In this document: positions 9,424-18,065 of the stretch, in pieces | How positions within the stretch are numbered: position 1 is the first letter of the stretch | Layout of the letters: each line of letters opens with the position of its first letter | Source of the DNA: Firmicutes bacterium ADurb.Bin300 | GTDB lineage: Bacteria > Bacillota > Clostridia > Oscillospirales > Acutalibacteraceae | Direction: 5' to 3' | Assembly (NCBI GenBank): GCA_002069015.1 | Contig: MWBL01000011.1 | Location: 1 to 41,939, forward strand | Length of the DNA: 41,939 nucleotides | The notes under the pieces: model-generated | Told to the model about the DNA's origin: nothing | Seen by the model: only the letters and a program-made list of their open reading frames with translations | Database searches by the model: none | Program-made: the position numbers and the translations under genes

Positions 9424-10893
9424 TTGAAGCTTTCTGAGTTACAAACAGAATATGATGTAATAATAATGGGTTCGGGAGTCGCGGGCCTTTATGCGGCGCT
9501 GAACCTTGAGGCTGATACCAAGGTGCTGATGATAAGCAAGAAGGAAAGGAAGCTGTCAAACTCTTCTTTGGCACAAGGAGGAGTAGCTTGTGTTCTTGAT
9601 TTTAAAAATGACAGCTATGAGCTTCATATAGAGGACACATTGGTAGCGGGCAGAAGGGCAAACAAGCTTGACGCCGTAAAACAGCTTGTAACCGAGGGAC
9701 CGAGAGATGTCCTTAAAACAATAGAATACAATGTTGATTTTGACCGGGATGAAAACGGTGAACTCTTAAAAACCCTTGAAGGAGGTCACAGCCGGCACAG
9801 GATAGTGCACCACAAGGATACAACAGGAAACGAGCTTGTTACTAAGCTCCTTGCTCAGGTTGAAAAAAGACCTAATATTACCTTGTGTGATATGACAATG
9901 GCAACTTCAGTTAAAAGGCTGTCAGGCGGTTTTGTAACGGATTTAATGTCGGGGGGCGAGCACAGGCGGATTTTCTCGACCTTTATGCTTATCGCTACGG
10001 GCGGAATAGGCAGGGTTTACAAATACACAACAAATCCTTCCGTAGCCACGGGCGACGGCATAAGGTTTGCATATGAAATGGGGGCGTCGATTAAAAACCT
10101 CAGCTACATCCAATTTCATCCGACCGCTTTTAATTCCGACGGGAGAGAACAATTTTTAATCAGCGAAGCGGTAAGGGGCGAAGGCGCGTATCTCCTCAAC
10201 GCAAATAAAGAACGCTTTATGGACAGGTACGATAGCCGTCTTGAGCTTGCCCCGCGTGACATAGTTTCAAGAGCTATTATAATGGAGTCAAGAAGAACGG
10301 GAAGTAATAAGTTTTTTCTTGACATAAGATATAAAGGCAAAGAATTTTTAAGCAAGCGTTTTCCGGGTATCAGTGAGGGATGCTTGAAAAACGGTGTTGA
10401 TATATCAGAGGATTTAATCCCGATATTTCCGTGTCAGCATTATCTTATGGGCGGAATTGAAACCGATTTAAATTCAAGAACGACTGTTTCCCAGTTGTAT
10501 GCCGCAGGCGAGTGTGCTTGCACGGGAGTTCACGGGGAAAACAGACTTGCGAGCAATTCGCTTTTAGAGGCGCTCGTATTCGGCAGAAGGGCTGCGCTTG
10601 ACATCGAAAAGCAGAAGAAATTAGGCATCTATAAGGTACACGGGGAAGAAACGGAAAAGCCGGTCTACGGAGGGGCGCCGCTTCCGCGCGGAATGCGTAC
10701 CGAAATACGGGAAATAATGCAAAAGGCGTATTTTGTTATACCCGATTCCGGAGCAATTCACGAGGGCTTCAAGCGTGTTACCGACATATTAAACAGGCTC
10801 AGGATCGGCGGCTTTGCCATTGAGCCGGATTATTGCGAGGCGCTTAGCATAGCGACAGTTGCGTTTATAATCCTAAGAGAGGTTTGTGAGTAA
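9424..10893 (+). CDS. nadB: L-aspartate oxidase
   Basis: A FAD enzyme that oxidises L-aspartate to iminoaspartate, the first step of bacterial NAD synthesis. The 489-residue product has the dinucleotide fold IIMGSGVAGLYAAL near residue 14, SSLAQGGVA, the active-site HSRHRIVHHKDTTG (about 122-135), QFHPTAF, RGEGAYL and the closing FAD motif ENRLASNSLLE. These separate it from fumarate reductase in sequence style, with SSLAQGG typical of NadB. The start is a TTG at 9424 behind GGAAAAGTGAT. nadC follows with its ribosome site directly after the nadB stop. The quinolinate synthase gene nadA, normally in this operon, is absent from the window. Confidence 0.95.
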   Translation: MKLSELQTEYDVIIMGSGVAGLYAALNLEADTKVLMISKKERKLSNSSLAQGGVACVLDFKNDSYELHIEDTLVAGRRANKLDAVKQLVTEGPRDVLKTIEYNVDFDRDENGELLKTLEGGHSRHRIVHHKDTTGNELVTKLLAQVEKRPNITLCDMTMATSVKRLSGGFVTDLMSGGEHRRIFSTFMLIATGGIGRVYKYTTNPSVATGDGIRFAYEMGASIKNLSYIQFHPTAFNSDGREQFLISEAVRGEGAYLLNANKERFMDRYDSRLELAPRDIVSRAIIMESRRTGSNKFFLDIRYKGKEFLSKRFPGISEGCLKNGVDISEDLIPIFPCQHYLMGGIETDLNSRTTVSQLYAAGECACTGVHGENRLASNSLLEALVFGRRAALDIEKQKKLGIYKVHGEETEKPVYGGAPLPRGMRTEIREIMQKAYFVIPDSGAIHEGFKRVTDILNRLRIGGFAIEPDYCEALSIATVAFIILREVCE

Positions 10894-10906
10894 AGGGAGG
10901 CATTTT

Positions 10907-11767
10907 GTGTTTATTTCCGAGGTTTATTTAGATGACATTATTAAAAGGGCGTTGGCAGAGGATATTAATTATGCCGACATAACCACAGACAATCTCATTT
11001 CGCCCAACGAGGAAGCAGAGGCTTATCTCCTGTCTAAGGATAAGGGAGTGTTATGCGGTATCAAGGCTTTTTCCCGTGTTTTTGAAATACTCGACGACTC
11101 ATTTGAACTACAGGCGTTTTTTCTTGACGGGGACGAAATAAAAAAGGGAGATGTTATCGCACGACTTAAGGGAAAAACCGCCATGCTCTTAAAGGGGGAG
11201 CGAACAGCTCTCAACCTTCTCCAGCATATGTCCGGCATTGCATCTATGACTGCGCTTTATGCAAGGGAGCTTCGGGGATATAAGGCTTGTATAACAGATA
11301 CAAGAAAAACTCTGCCGTCTCTTAGGGCTTTGCAGAAATATGCCGTGCTTTGCGGGGGAGGGAAGAACCATCGCTTCAACCTTTCCGATGCCGCAATGAT
11401 TAAAGACAATCACATAGAAGCTTGCGGCTGTATTACCCTTGCTGTTAAAGCACTAAGGGAAAAGATAGGTCATACCGTCAAAATCGAGGTTGAATGCGAA
11501 ACCCTTGACCAGGTATCAGAGGCCTTAAGCTCAGGTGCAGATATAATTATGCTTGACAATATGACGGTTGATTTAATGCGTGAGGCAGTAAAGCTAGTAA
11601 ACGGCAGGGCATTGCTTGAGGCTTCCGGAAACATAACACTTACCGGGCTTAAGGAGATAGCGGATACGGGGATAGACATTATTTCCTGTGGGGTTCTTAC
11701 CCATTCGGTAAAGGCGTTCGACATTTCACTGAAAATCGGCAAAGCGGGTATTCAATATGAGTCTTAA
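10907..11767 (+). CDS. nadC: quinolinate phosphoribosyltransferase (decarboxylating)
   Basis: This enzyme turns quinolinate and PRPP into nicotinate mononucleotide. The 286-residue product shows ALAEDINYADITTD near the N-terminus, GERTALNLLQHMSGIAS, the substrate-binding TDTRKTLPSLRALQKYAV-like stretch, GGKNHRFNLSD, KDNHI, and the late EVE and EASGNI motifs, all standard for NadC. The start is the GTG at 10907, six bases after GGGAGG. An upstream GTG at 10886 overlaps the nadB stop and has no ribosome site. Its end overlaps the MATE gene by 11 bases. Confidence 0.96.
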   Translation: MFISEVYLDDIIKRALAEDINYADITTDNLISPNEEAEAYLLSKDKGVLCGIKAFSRVFEILDDSFELQAFFLDGDEIKKGDVIARLKGKTAMLLKGERTALNLLQHMSGIASMTALYARELRGYKACITDTRKTLPSLRALQKYAVLCGGGKNHRFNLSDAAMIKDNHIEACGCITLAVKALREKIGHTVKIEVECETLDQVSEALSSGADIIMLDNMTVDLMREAVKLVNGRALLEASGNITLTGLKEIADTGIDIISCGVLTHSVKAFDISLKIGKAGIQYES

Positions 11768-13169
11768 ATCAGCAATAGACCGACTATATAAGCCCGAGTA
11801 TTTAATAAAAACGCCCGCTCCCGAAGGCGGAGACTATGACGCAAAAAGAATATATTCAACGCTTGTCAGGTTTAGCTGGCCTGCCGCTCTGGAGGCAACG
11901 CTTGTCGGCTTTATTTCTTTTGCCGATGCGATTATGGTCGGCAAGGTGGGACCTGAGGCTATCGCTGCCGTCGGAGTGACAAACCAACCGAGGTTTATTT
12001 TTTTCGCGGTTTTTTTCGCGCTTAACGTCGGCGTTACCGCCATCGTCAGCAGAAGAAAAGGAGAGGAAGATAGGCAGCGCGCCAATCGAAGCATGGGGCA
12101 AGCGTTTGCATTGGGTATTGCTTTAAGTATAGTTCTTTGCGCTGCGGCATTAATTTTTGCGCGCCCGATTATTGAATTAGCAGGAGCGGGCGAAGATATT
12201 TTAGACGAAGCGGTTACATATTTTAAGATTACTATGACCGGACTTACGTTTACATCGCTTATGATGATTATTAATGCGGCACAAAGGGGCGTAGGCGATA
12301 CGAGAACTGCTATGATAACAAATTTAGCCGCAAACGTTGTCAATATCATCTTAAATTATTTCCTTATAAACGGAGTTTGGTTTTTCCCGAGACTTAAGGT
12401 CAAGGGAGCCGCTATAGCCACCTTAACAGGCAATGTAACAGGCTTTCTGATTGCGTTTTGGTCATCGCGCAGGAAAAATCGTTTTCTTCGTCTCACACTA
12501 AAAGACTGTTTAAGCTTTGATTTGCAAAACATTAAGCTGATAATTAACATAAGTTCTTCTGCCGCCATTGAGCAGATGTTTATAAGGATAGGGTTCTTTA
12601 TTTATGCAATGCTTGTGGCGAAGCTCGGAACTGAGGCGTTCGCGACGCACCAGATTTGTATGAGCATAATAAATCTCTCGTTCTGCGTCGGGGACGGACT
12701 GGGAATGGGAGCGTCGGCATTGGTAGGGCAAGGACTCGGTCAAAGACGACCTGACCTGTCGGCTGTCTATGGAAAGGCATCGCAGAGAATCGGAATGTTG
12801 ATTTCGGCGGCGCTTGTTTTGCTTTTTGCACTTGGCGGGCGGTTTCTCATGAGCCTGTTTACATGGGAAGAAGCAATAATCAATATGGGAATAAAGCTGC
12901 TGTATATCGTAGCGGTCAGCTCGCCCTTCCAGATATCTAACGTCATTTTTACGGGATGTCTTCGAGGTGCGGGAGATACGAGATTTGTCGCATTATCCTC
13001 GCTTATAAGCATAGGAGTTTTCAGACCTGTTTTTACTTACCTGTTTTGTTATACCTTCCAAATGGGTCTTATAGGCGCATGGCTTAGCTTGTTTGTAGAT
13101 CAGGCAATGAGATTTACTTTCAGTATTATAAGATTCAATCGAGGCAAGTGGAAGGATATACGGCTATAA
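11757..13169 (+). CDS. MATE-family efflux transporter
   Basis: A 470-residue membrane protein with about 12 helices and the two-fold MATE layout. After a cytoplasmic N-terminal segment of about 35 residues come the first-helix region SWPAALEATLVGFISFADAI and the family motif MVGKVGPEAIAAVGV. The second half repeats the pattern with LGTEAFATHQI and GMGASALVGQGLG. MATE proteins exchange Na+ or H+ for drugs or metabolites. The ATG lies inside nadC (11-base overlap), so it is coupled to NAD synthesis, although co-transcription does not prove a shared substrate. A good terminator follows. Confidence 0.92.
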   Translation: MSLKSAIDRLYKPEYLIKTPAPEGGDYDAKRIYSTLVRFSWPAALEATLVGFISFADAIMVGKVGPEAIAAVGVTNQPRFIFFAVFFALNVGVTAIVSRRKGEEDRQRANRSMGQAFALGIALSIVLCAAALIFARPIIELAGAGEDILDEAVTYFKITMTGLTFTSLMMIINAAQRGVGDTRTAMITNLAANVVNIILNYFLINGVWFFPRLKVKGAAIATLTGNVTGFLIAFWSSRRKNRFLRLTLKDCLSFDLQNIKLIINISSSAAIEQMFIRIGFFIYAMLVAKLGTEAFATHQICMSIINLSFCVGDGLGMGASALVGQGLGQRRPDLSAVYGKASQRIGMLISAALVLLFALGGRFLMSLFTWEEAIINMGIKLLYIVAVSSPFQISNVIFTGCLRGAGDTRFVALSSLISIGVFRPVFTYLFCYTFQMGLIGAWLSLFVDQAMRFTFSIIRFNRGKWKDIRL

Positions 13170-13207
13170 GATTGCTTATACCTAATATCGTTAATAAAAA
13201 AAGCGCG

Positions 13208-13242
13208 CTGTAGCGAAACGAAAATTTTGCTACAGTCCTTTT
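13208..13242 (+). terminator. terminator of nadB-nadC-MATE operon
   Basis: An 11-bp stem CTGTAGCGAAA (13208-13218)/TTTTGCTACAG (13225-13235) with one G-U pair, followed by TCCTTTTT. Confidence 0.8.
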
Positions 13243-13409
13243 TATAAAAACTGTCCATTGTATGTTATTACGTAAATTCGGGCTTCTTTCTATCATCCTC
13301 ATCACCATGTATATTATACCATATTTCATGGCTAAACCCCAGCAAAACTTACGCTTTACTGGGATTTTTCGACAGTCTGGCGCTCTGTATCAAATACAGC
13401 GCGAATATA

Positions 13410-13940
13410 TTATCTTTCAAAAACCTCTTTATAGCTTCTTATTGCTTTTTCAACAATTCTTTCGGCATCGGTTGAGCCTTTCATTTCATTGATTGCGGTT
13501 TCCTTTCCCTCAAGCTCCTTGTAAACCCTGAAAAAGTGCATCATTTCTTCAAATATATGAGAGGGTATTTGTGATATATCGGTATACGCATTATATGACG
13601 GGTCGTTAAAGGGGATTGCGATTATTTTATCGTCAAGCCTGCCGTTGTCAATCATGGAAATGACTCCAATAGGATAGCAGCGCACAAGAGTCATCGGATG
13701 TATGCTTTCCGAGCACAGTAAAAGCACGTCAAGCGGGTCAAGGTCTTCTGCATAAGAACGGGGGATAAAGCCGTAATTTGAAGGGTAATGCGTAGAGGTG
13801 TAAAGAATGCGGTCGAGCTTTAACAGCCCTGTTTCCTTGTCAAGCTCATATTTGCATTTGCCGCCTTTTTCTATTTCAACACACATTACAAAATCATTAT
13901 TCTTTATTTTTTCGGGACTTATATCATGCCAAATATTCAT
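13410..13940 (-). CDS. ppa: inorganic pyrophosphatase, family I
   Basis: Soluble pyrophosphatase hydrolysing PPi to two phosphates. The 176-residue product has the family I features: the conserved [17 protein letters not shown] region, YPSNYGFIP, and the metal-binding [12 protein letters not shown] (ExDxDPxDVL), followed by [13 protein letters not shown]. Most Clostridia use family II or membrane pyrophosphatases, but family I also occurs. It lies 31 bases downstream of two membrane-protein genes on the same strand, so it may be the last gene of that operon. Confidence 0.93.
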   Translation of the reverse strand: MNIWHDISPEKIKNNDFVMCVEIEKGGKCKYELDKETGLLKLDRILYTSTHYPSNYGFIPRSYAEDLDPLDVLLLCSESIHPMTLVRCYPIGVISMIDNGRLDDKIIAIPFNDPSYNAYTDISQIPSHIFEEMMHFFRVYKELEGKETAINEMKGSTDAERIVEKAIRSYKEVFER

Positions 13941-13971
13941 TAAATCACACTCTCAAAATTACTATTTTATT

Positions 13972-14643
13972 TTATACATAACCCTTTTTATACAATAAAT
14001 GTGTTGCAACAAGTGATACTGCAACGCCTATTGGAATTAAAGTTCCCACGGGAATGCTTCCAGAGAAGAGCAAAACTATTACAAGAACCGCAATAGGAGC
14101 TATGCCGAGCTTCCAATACTTGAAAAAATACGAAGCTGCAAGCGCCCCGAAAAGGCAGGGAAGAACCTGCTTGAATGCGGGTGCAAGCAGCGAGCCCTCC
14201 GCCGTGAGTGAGGGAAGAATAGGGCGAAGAAGTAAAACAAATACGGCAAGAGTAATAGTAGTTACTATAGATGATACGGCAATTGCTATGGTGGACACCA
14301 CCTCAGCCTCCTGCGAGCCGCTCTTTACATCGGCCTTGCTCATTGCGGCAATGGCACAAGGCAGCTTTAGATTTGAAATATTGCCGGTAACAAAGCCCAA
14401 ATACATTCCGCTTGTACCTAAAAGCGGCGTATAAGCTATCGTTTCGACAATTGCCGTAGCATAAAACATTATGAAAATACCGACAAGCTGACCTAAGTCA
14501 AGCAGCTTAATATTCGGAAAAACGTTGTAATGAAGTGAAAAGGCAAGCGGCACAGCTAAAAGAATAACCAGAATTGATATCATAGATATTCTTCCTGCGA
14601 TATGAGTTTTATCATCATATGATCTTAAAGCTTCTTTATTCAT
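13972..14643 (-). CDS. membrane protein, partner of DUF5058 protein
   Basis: A 223-residue protein with about six membrane helices and no recognised catalytic motif. Features are an N-terminal SYDDKTHIAGR segment, the LGTSGMYLGFVTGNISNLKLPCA stretch (residues about 80-102, with a G-rich turn and SNLKLP) and a short basic C-terminus. Proteins like this are commonly encoded beside DUF5058 proteins. I assume the two form one membrane complex, possibly a transporter; this is inference. The start is the ATG at 14643 behind GGGAGGA; the upstream reading (MGGFF) overlaps that site. It begins 27 bases after the DUF5058 stop. Confidence 0.7.
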   Translation of the reverse strand: MNKEALRSYDDKTHIAGRISMISILVILLAVPLAFSLHYNVFPNIKLLDLGQLVGIFIMFYATAIVETIAYTPLLGTSGMYLGFVTGNISNLKLPCAIAAMSKADVKSGSQEAEVVSTIAIAVSSIVTTITLAVFVLLLRPILPSLTAEGSLLAPAFKQVLPCLFGALAASYFFKYWKLGIAPIAVLVIVLLFSGSIPVGTLIPIGVAVSLVATHLLYKKGYV

Positions 14644-14670
14644 AAAAAATCCTCCCAAAAATTAATCGTC

Positions 14671-15477
14671 TTATCCCACAGTGGGCTGCGGCATTCTCCA
14701 TTCAAGCTGATACAAGGATTCCGGGAGAACTTGGGCAAGAACGATAACCACTCCCATTGCCAAAAGCATTGACATCGGCATGGCAAAGGAATCAAGCCAT
14801 TTGATTTTATACCTCAATGCGATTTTTTGCAAAATAATCATGGCAATTATGGATGAGACGAGAGCAGCTGCCGATATCAGCCCCGCCCCGTCGTAATTAT
14901 ATTGTCCCGAGACGGAATTAAATGTGCCTACCCCGGCTATGCTTCTTGCTATGAAGGCTGAAATAAGACCTAAAAACGCCGATGCGGACATAGCGTCCGT
15001 CCATTTGGAGTCCTTATTGCCCGAGAACTTTTTTATTCCCTTTTGAAGTCTTTTGAGCATAAGGGGAATAATAAGAAGAGGAAAGGAGCTTGCAAGAGCC
15101 ATAACCCACATAACAACATTAAAGGTGCCCTTGTCTGTGACAGCGAAAGAAAGGGAGGAGCCGTCCCCCACGCTGGCAAGAGCGGTAGAGGCCGCCGTTG
15201 TTTCCTGAGTGATGTTGCCTATTACAGACAGCCTTATCCAAGGAAGTATTATTCCCAAGGATGGTGAAAGAGCAACAACAGTCGCAACAATCGCAAGAGA
15301 CGGGGCTAATGTGAAAAGTACGCTTGAAATAACGGTGTTTTTAATTACAAGCGACGAAACACCTATCTCCCGTCCGCGCCTTATTGCACGAATAAGAAAA
15401 AACACGGACTGCACAGAAATCGCCAAAACAACAATTAGCCCGAGTATAAGCATAAATGAATCTTCTCTAAAGTCCAA
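14671..15477 (-). CDS. DUF5058-family integral membrane protein
   Basis: A 268-residue protein with about seven hydrophobic helices. The pattern LIRAIRRGREIGVS after the first helix, then TLAPSLAIV, SLGIILPWIRLSVIG and NITQETTAASTAL, is what I know from the DUF5058 family. Function is unknown. The organisation (two adjacent multi-helix proteins, the second with a conserved SNLKLP) suggests a two-part transporter. The TTG at 15477 is preceded by AGAGGGGATA; an ATG eight codons in is the alternative. It is divergent from the carboxyltransferase cluster at 15651 and co-directional with its partner and ppa. Confidence 0.72.
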   Translation of the reverse strand: MDFREDSFMLILGLIVVLAISVQSVFFLIRAIRRGREIGVSSLVIKNTVISSVLFTLAPSLAIVATVVALSPSLGIILPWIRLSVIGNITQETTAASTALASVGDGSSLSFAVTDKGTFNVVMWVMALASSFPLLIIPLMLKRLQKGIKKFSGNKDSKWTDAMSASAFLGLISAFIARSIAGVGTFNSVSGQYNYDGAGLISAAALVSSIIAMIILQKIALRYKIKWLDSFAMPMSMLLAMGVVIVLAQVLPESLYQLEWRMPQPTVG

Positions 15478-15589
15478 AACTATCCCCTCTTTACTATGAT
15501 TAACGATATTATCACACTAAAGAGTAAGAAGTCAATTCCACCTATAAATAATAAGCTCTTTTGCTTGATTTTTTTCGATATTTAGTATA

Positions 15590-15598
15590 TGATATAAT
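15590..15598 (+). promoter_or_regulatory. extended -10 promoter of carboxyltransferase cluster
   Basis: TGATATAAT is a perfect extended -10 (TGnTATAAT) about 50 bases before the ATG at 15651. The -35 region is only T-rich. Confidence 0.55.
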
Positions 15599-15650
15599 GG
15601 GTTTAAATATTTGATATTTTTGTTAGTAAAGCCAACCGAAAGGGATTTTA

Positions 15651-17051
15651 ATGAGGATTAGATTTACAGAGACAGTATTGAGAGATGCTAACCAGTCGCT
15701 CGTTGCAACACGAATGCCCTTTAGCGATTTTGAGAGCATTTTGCCCGTGCTTGACAAGGCAGGTTATTATTCGTTGGAATGCTGGGGAGGAGCGACCTTC
15801 GACTCGTGCCTTCGATTTTTAAATGAAGATCCATGGGAAAGACTGCGAAAAATCAGGAAAGGATGCCCAAACACGAAGCTTCAGATGCTGCTGAGGGGAC
15901 AGAATTTATTAGGATATAAGCATTATCCCGATGATATCGTAAGGCGGTTCGTTAAAAAGAGCATTGATAACGGAATAGACATAATAAGGATATTTGACGC
16001 TCTTAATGATATAAGGAACATTGAAGTAGCGGTTGATGAGACAATAAAAAACGGAGCTCTCGCTTCGGGTGCAATTTGCTATACGATAAGCCCTATACAT
16101 AATCTTGAAAATTATGTAAAAATTGCAAGGCAGATGGAGGAAATCGGGGTTTCCACAATATGTATTAAGGACATGGCGGGGATTCTGAGTCCTAAGGCTG
16201 TTTTCGAGCTTGTAAAGGCTCTGAAGGAGAATGTGAGTTGTCCTTTAGTGGTTCATACACACAGCACAACCGGTCTCGGGTATATGACATTGTTAAGAGC
16301 CGTAGAGGGCGGAGCCGATGTCATAGACACAGCAATTTCGGGTTTTTCGGGAGGGACATCGCAGCCCGCTGCCGAAACGCTCAATTACGCCTTGAGCGAG
16401 CTTGGATACAATACCGGGCTTAATGCAGAGGCTCTGGACAGGATAGGTGACTTCTTTAAGGATATTCGCTCAAGAGACTTTAAGAGCGGACTTCTCAACC
16501 CCACGGTGCTTACAACAGATGCGAAGGCTCTTGTTTATCAAATCCCGGGAGGCATGCTCTCTAACCTTGTTTCTCAGCTTACCTCGGTAAACAGAATGGA
16601 CCTGTTTAACGATGTTCTCGAGGAAACGCCGAAGGTCAGAAAAGAGCTTGGCTATCCGCCGCTTGTAACGCCGATGAGCCAGATGGTGGGGGCTCAGGCG
16701 ACAACAAACGTAATAACGGGGAAAAGGTACTCAAGCGTTTCAAAGGAAGTTAAAAGCTATCTTAAGGGCGAATACGGAACCCCCCCCGGGGAGATAGATG
16801 AGGAAATCAAAAAACAAATTCTCGGCGGTGAGACTCCCATAGAAGGGCGTTTTGCCGATACACTTGAGCCGGCATTTGAAAAAGCAAGGGCGCAAATAGG
16901 GGATAAAGCAGAAAACGAGGAGGATATTTTATCCTATGCCCTGTTCCCGGAGCAGGCTTTGAAGTTTTTTAATTATAGGGAAGGCTTAAAAAAGCGTACA
17001 TTTACTTATTCATTCTCCCTTCCGGAAAGCGAGGGTGAAAAGAATGCCTGA
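15651..17051 (+). CDS. oadA: biotin-dependent carboxyltransferase, oxaloacetate decarboxylase alpha/PycB type
   Basis: The 466-residue carboxyltransferase moves CO2 between oxaloacetate or pyruvate and carrier-bound biotin. It starts RIRFTETVLRDANQSLVATRM, with the metal-binding Asp in LRDANQS. It then has ECWGGATFD, LLRGQNLLGY, the catalytic Lys region ICIKDMAGIL and the second metal site VVHTHSTTGLG (His-x-His). The C-terminal part (about 300-460) is the PYC/OADA conserved domain. There is no biotin domain at the C-terminus; the carrier is a separate gene at 17515. Its stop overlaps the small anchor gene. Without a nearby biotin carboxylase, a decarboxylase role is likelier than pyruvate carboxylase. 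Confidence 0.9.
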   Translation: MRIRFTETVLRDANQSLVATRMPFSDFESILPVLDKAGYYSLECWGGATFDSCLRFLNEDPWERLRKIRKGCPNTKLQMLLRGQNLLGYKHYPDDIVRRFVKKSIDNGIDIIRIFDALNDIRNIEVAVDETIKNGALASGAICYTISPIHNLENYVKIARQMEEIGVSTICIKDMAGILSPKAVFELVKALKENVSCPLVVHTHSTTGLGYMTLLRAVEGGADVIDTAISGFSGGTSQPAAETLNYALSELGYNTGLNAEALDRIGDFFKDIRSRDFKSGLLNPTVLTTDAKALVYQIPGGMLSNLVSQLTSVNRMDLFNDVLEETPKVRKELGYPPLVTPMSQMVGAQATTNVITGKRYSSVSKEVKSYLKGEYGTPPGEIDEEIKKQILGGETPIEGRFADTLEPAFEKARAQIGDKAENEEDILSYALFPEQALKFFNYREGLKKRTFTYSFSLPESEGEKNA

Positions 17052-17481
17052 TTTTATCCAATGGGTAAAGGCTTTGCCTGAAATTTGGAAATCGGTTTTT
17101 ACAATACTTATGTTTGTCGGCGTATTTTTAATTTATTTGGTTATTTCCAAACGGATAAGGCACATTCAATCGGGGAGGAGCTCCGTGGACAAAGAGGCGA
17201 TTGACGATAAGAGGGTCTTACAAAACACCGTTGAGGAAAATGTAAAGCTGATAGATGTCGACGAAGAGCTTGCGGCTGTGATTATGGCAGTAACAGCCGA
17301 AAATTTGGGAAAACCGGTTGAAAAACTCCGTTTTAAGTCGATAAGGCGAATTTCCGAGCCGATTTTGCTCGAGGAAGTATCAGATGACCTTGCCGCTGTT
17401 ATTATGGCTATCACAAGCTATAATACAAAGGTCCCGCTTGAAAAGCTCCGCTTCAGCTCCATTAAGCTGATTTCCGATTAA
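17044..17481 (+). CDS. OadG-like small membrane subunit with duplicated C-terminal motif
   Basis: A 145-residue protein with a single membrane helix at about 16-36 and a soluble tail. The tail carries the acidic ELAAVIMA pattern of the gamma subunit of Na+-pumping decarboxylases, and it appears twice: DEELAAVIMAVTAEN (about 75-89) and DDLAAVIMAITSYN (about 113-126). Each is followed by PVEKLRFKSIRRI or PLEKLRFSSIKLI. So about 35 residues are repeated in tandem, which the short classical OadG proteins do not have. The gamma subunit normally anchors the alpha subunit and biotin carrier to the membrane pump. The ATG at 17044 overlaps the oadA stop and follows GAGGGTG. Confidence 0.72.
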   Translation: MPDFIQWVKALPEIWKSVFTILMFVGVFLIYLVISKRIRHIQSGRSSVDKEAIDDKRVLQNTVEENVKLIDVDEELAAVIMAVTAENLGKPVEKLRFKSIRRISEPILLEEVSDDLAAVIMAITSYNTKVPLEKLRFSSIKLISD

Positions 17482-17514
17482 CTCAGCTCTATATTTTGGG
17501 AAGGAATGTAAGTA

Positions 17515-17904
17515 ATGAAGTATATTGTAACTCTTAACGGGAAAAAATACGAAGTGGAGGTAGATGAGACTCAGGCAGTCCTTCTTGGAGTATCCGAGGA
17601 GAAGCCCCCCGCTTCAGACTCTCCGAGCGCTGCCGCACAGACGCCTGCCGCCCCTTCTGAAAATACCTCAAAATCCGATGAGGGAGCCGTTAACGGGATT
17701 AAAATAAAATCCCCGATGCCCGGCACTGTACTCGCTGTTAATCTTAGTGAGGGTGCACAGGTAAAAAAGGGGGATGTTCTGTTTGTGCTTGAAGCAATGA
17801 AAATGGAAAATGATATTGTCGCCCCTGAAAACGGAGTGGCGAAGAAGGTTTTCGTTTCAAAAGGTGACAGTGTGAATACAGACGATATTTTAGGAATAAT
17901 CTGA
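17515..17904 (+). CDS. biotin carboxyl carrier protein
   Basis: A 129-residue free-standing biotin carrier. It has an N-terminal about 25-residue beta segment, an Ala/Pro/Ser-rich linker (about 30-58) and a C-terminal biotinyl domain. The domain has SPMPGTVLAV and the biotin site EAMKMEND, with Lys96 as the acceptor. It should be the carboxyl carrier for the carboxyltransferase at 15651. The gene follows the OadG-like gene by 33 bases with the ribosome site GGAAGGA. The usual next gene, the membrane beta subunit (OadB/GcdB type), is missing; ppdK with its own promoter follows. Confidence 0.93.
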   Translation: MKYIVTLNGKKYEVEVDETQAVLLGVSEEKPPASDSPSAAAQTPAAPSENTSKSDEGAVNGIKIKSPMPGTVLAVNLSEGAQVKKGDVLFVLEAMKMENDIVAPENGVAKKVFVSKGDSVNTDDILGII

Positions 17905-17965
17905 TTATTGTAATAATTATACAAAAAAAACAGACAGATAGAAAGTAAATTTTACCGCATATCAA

Positions 17966-17994
17966 TTGTAACAGCAGTAAAAGTCTGTTATAAT
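17966..17994 (+). promoter_or_regulatory. ppdK promoter
   Basis: TTGTAA (17966-17971), 17 bases, TATAAT (17989-17994). The leader is about 65 bases and includes a small GCCGTTTCGGC hairpin at about 18019-18029. Confidence 0.7.
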
Positions 17995-18065
17995 GATATG
18001 TGGTGTTTTTTATCCCTGCCGTTTCGGCAAAGGTATGACTGTTATTAAATTTTTGGAGGTATTAT

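Noticed and set aside
13246..13409. Short plus-strand frame (MLLRKFGLLS...) after the MATE terminator
   Set aside because: It starts within the post-terminator spacer, has no ribosome site, and overlaps the 3' end of ppa on the other strand. The GCGCT/AGCGC hairpin near 13381-13402 is more likely the ppa terminator.
13972..15477. DUF5058 pair as the missing beta subunit of the oxaloacetate decarboxylase
   Set aside because: Neither protein shows the long, Gly/Asp-rich membrane segments expected of OadB, and they are on the other strand. Kept only as a neighbourhood note.
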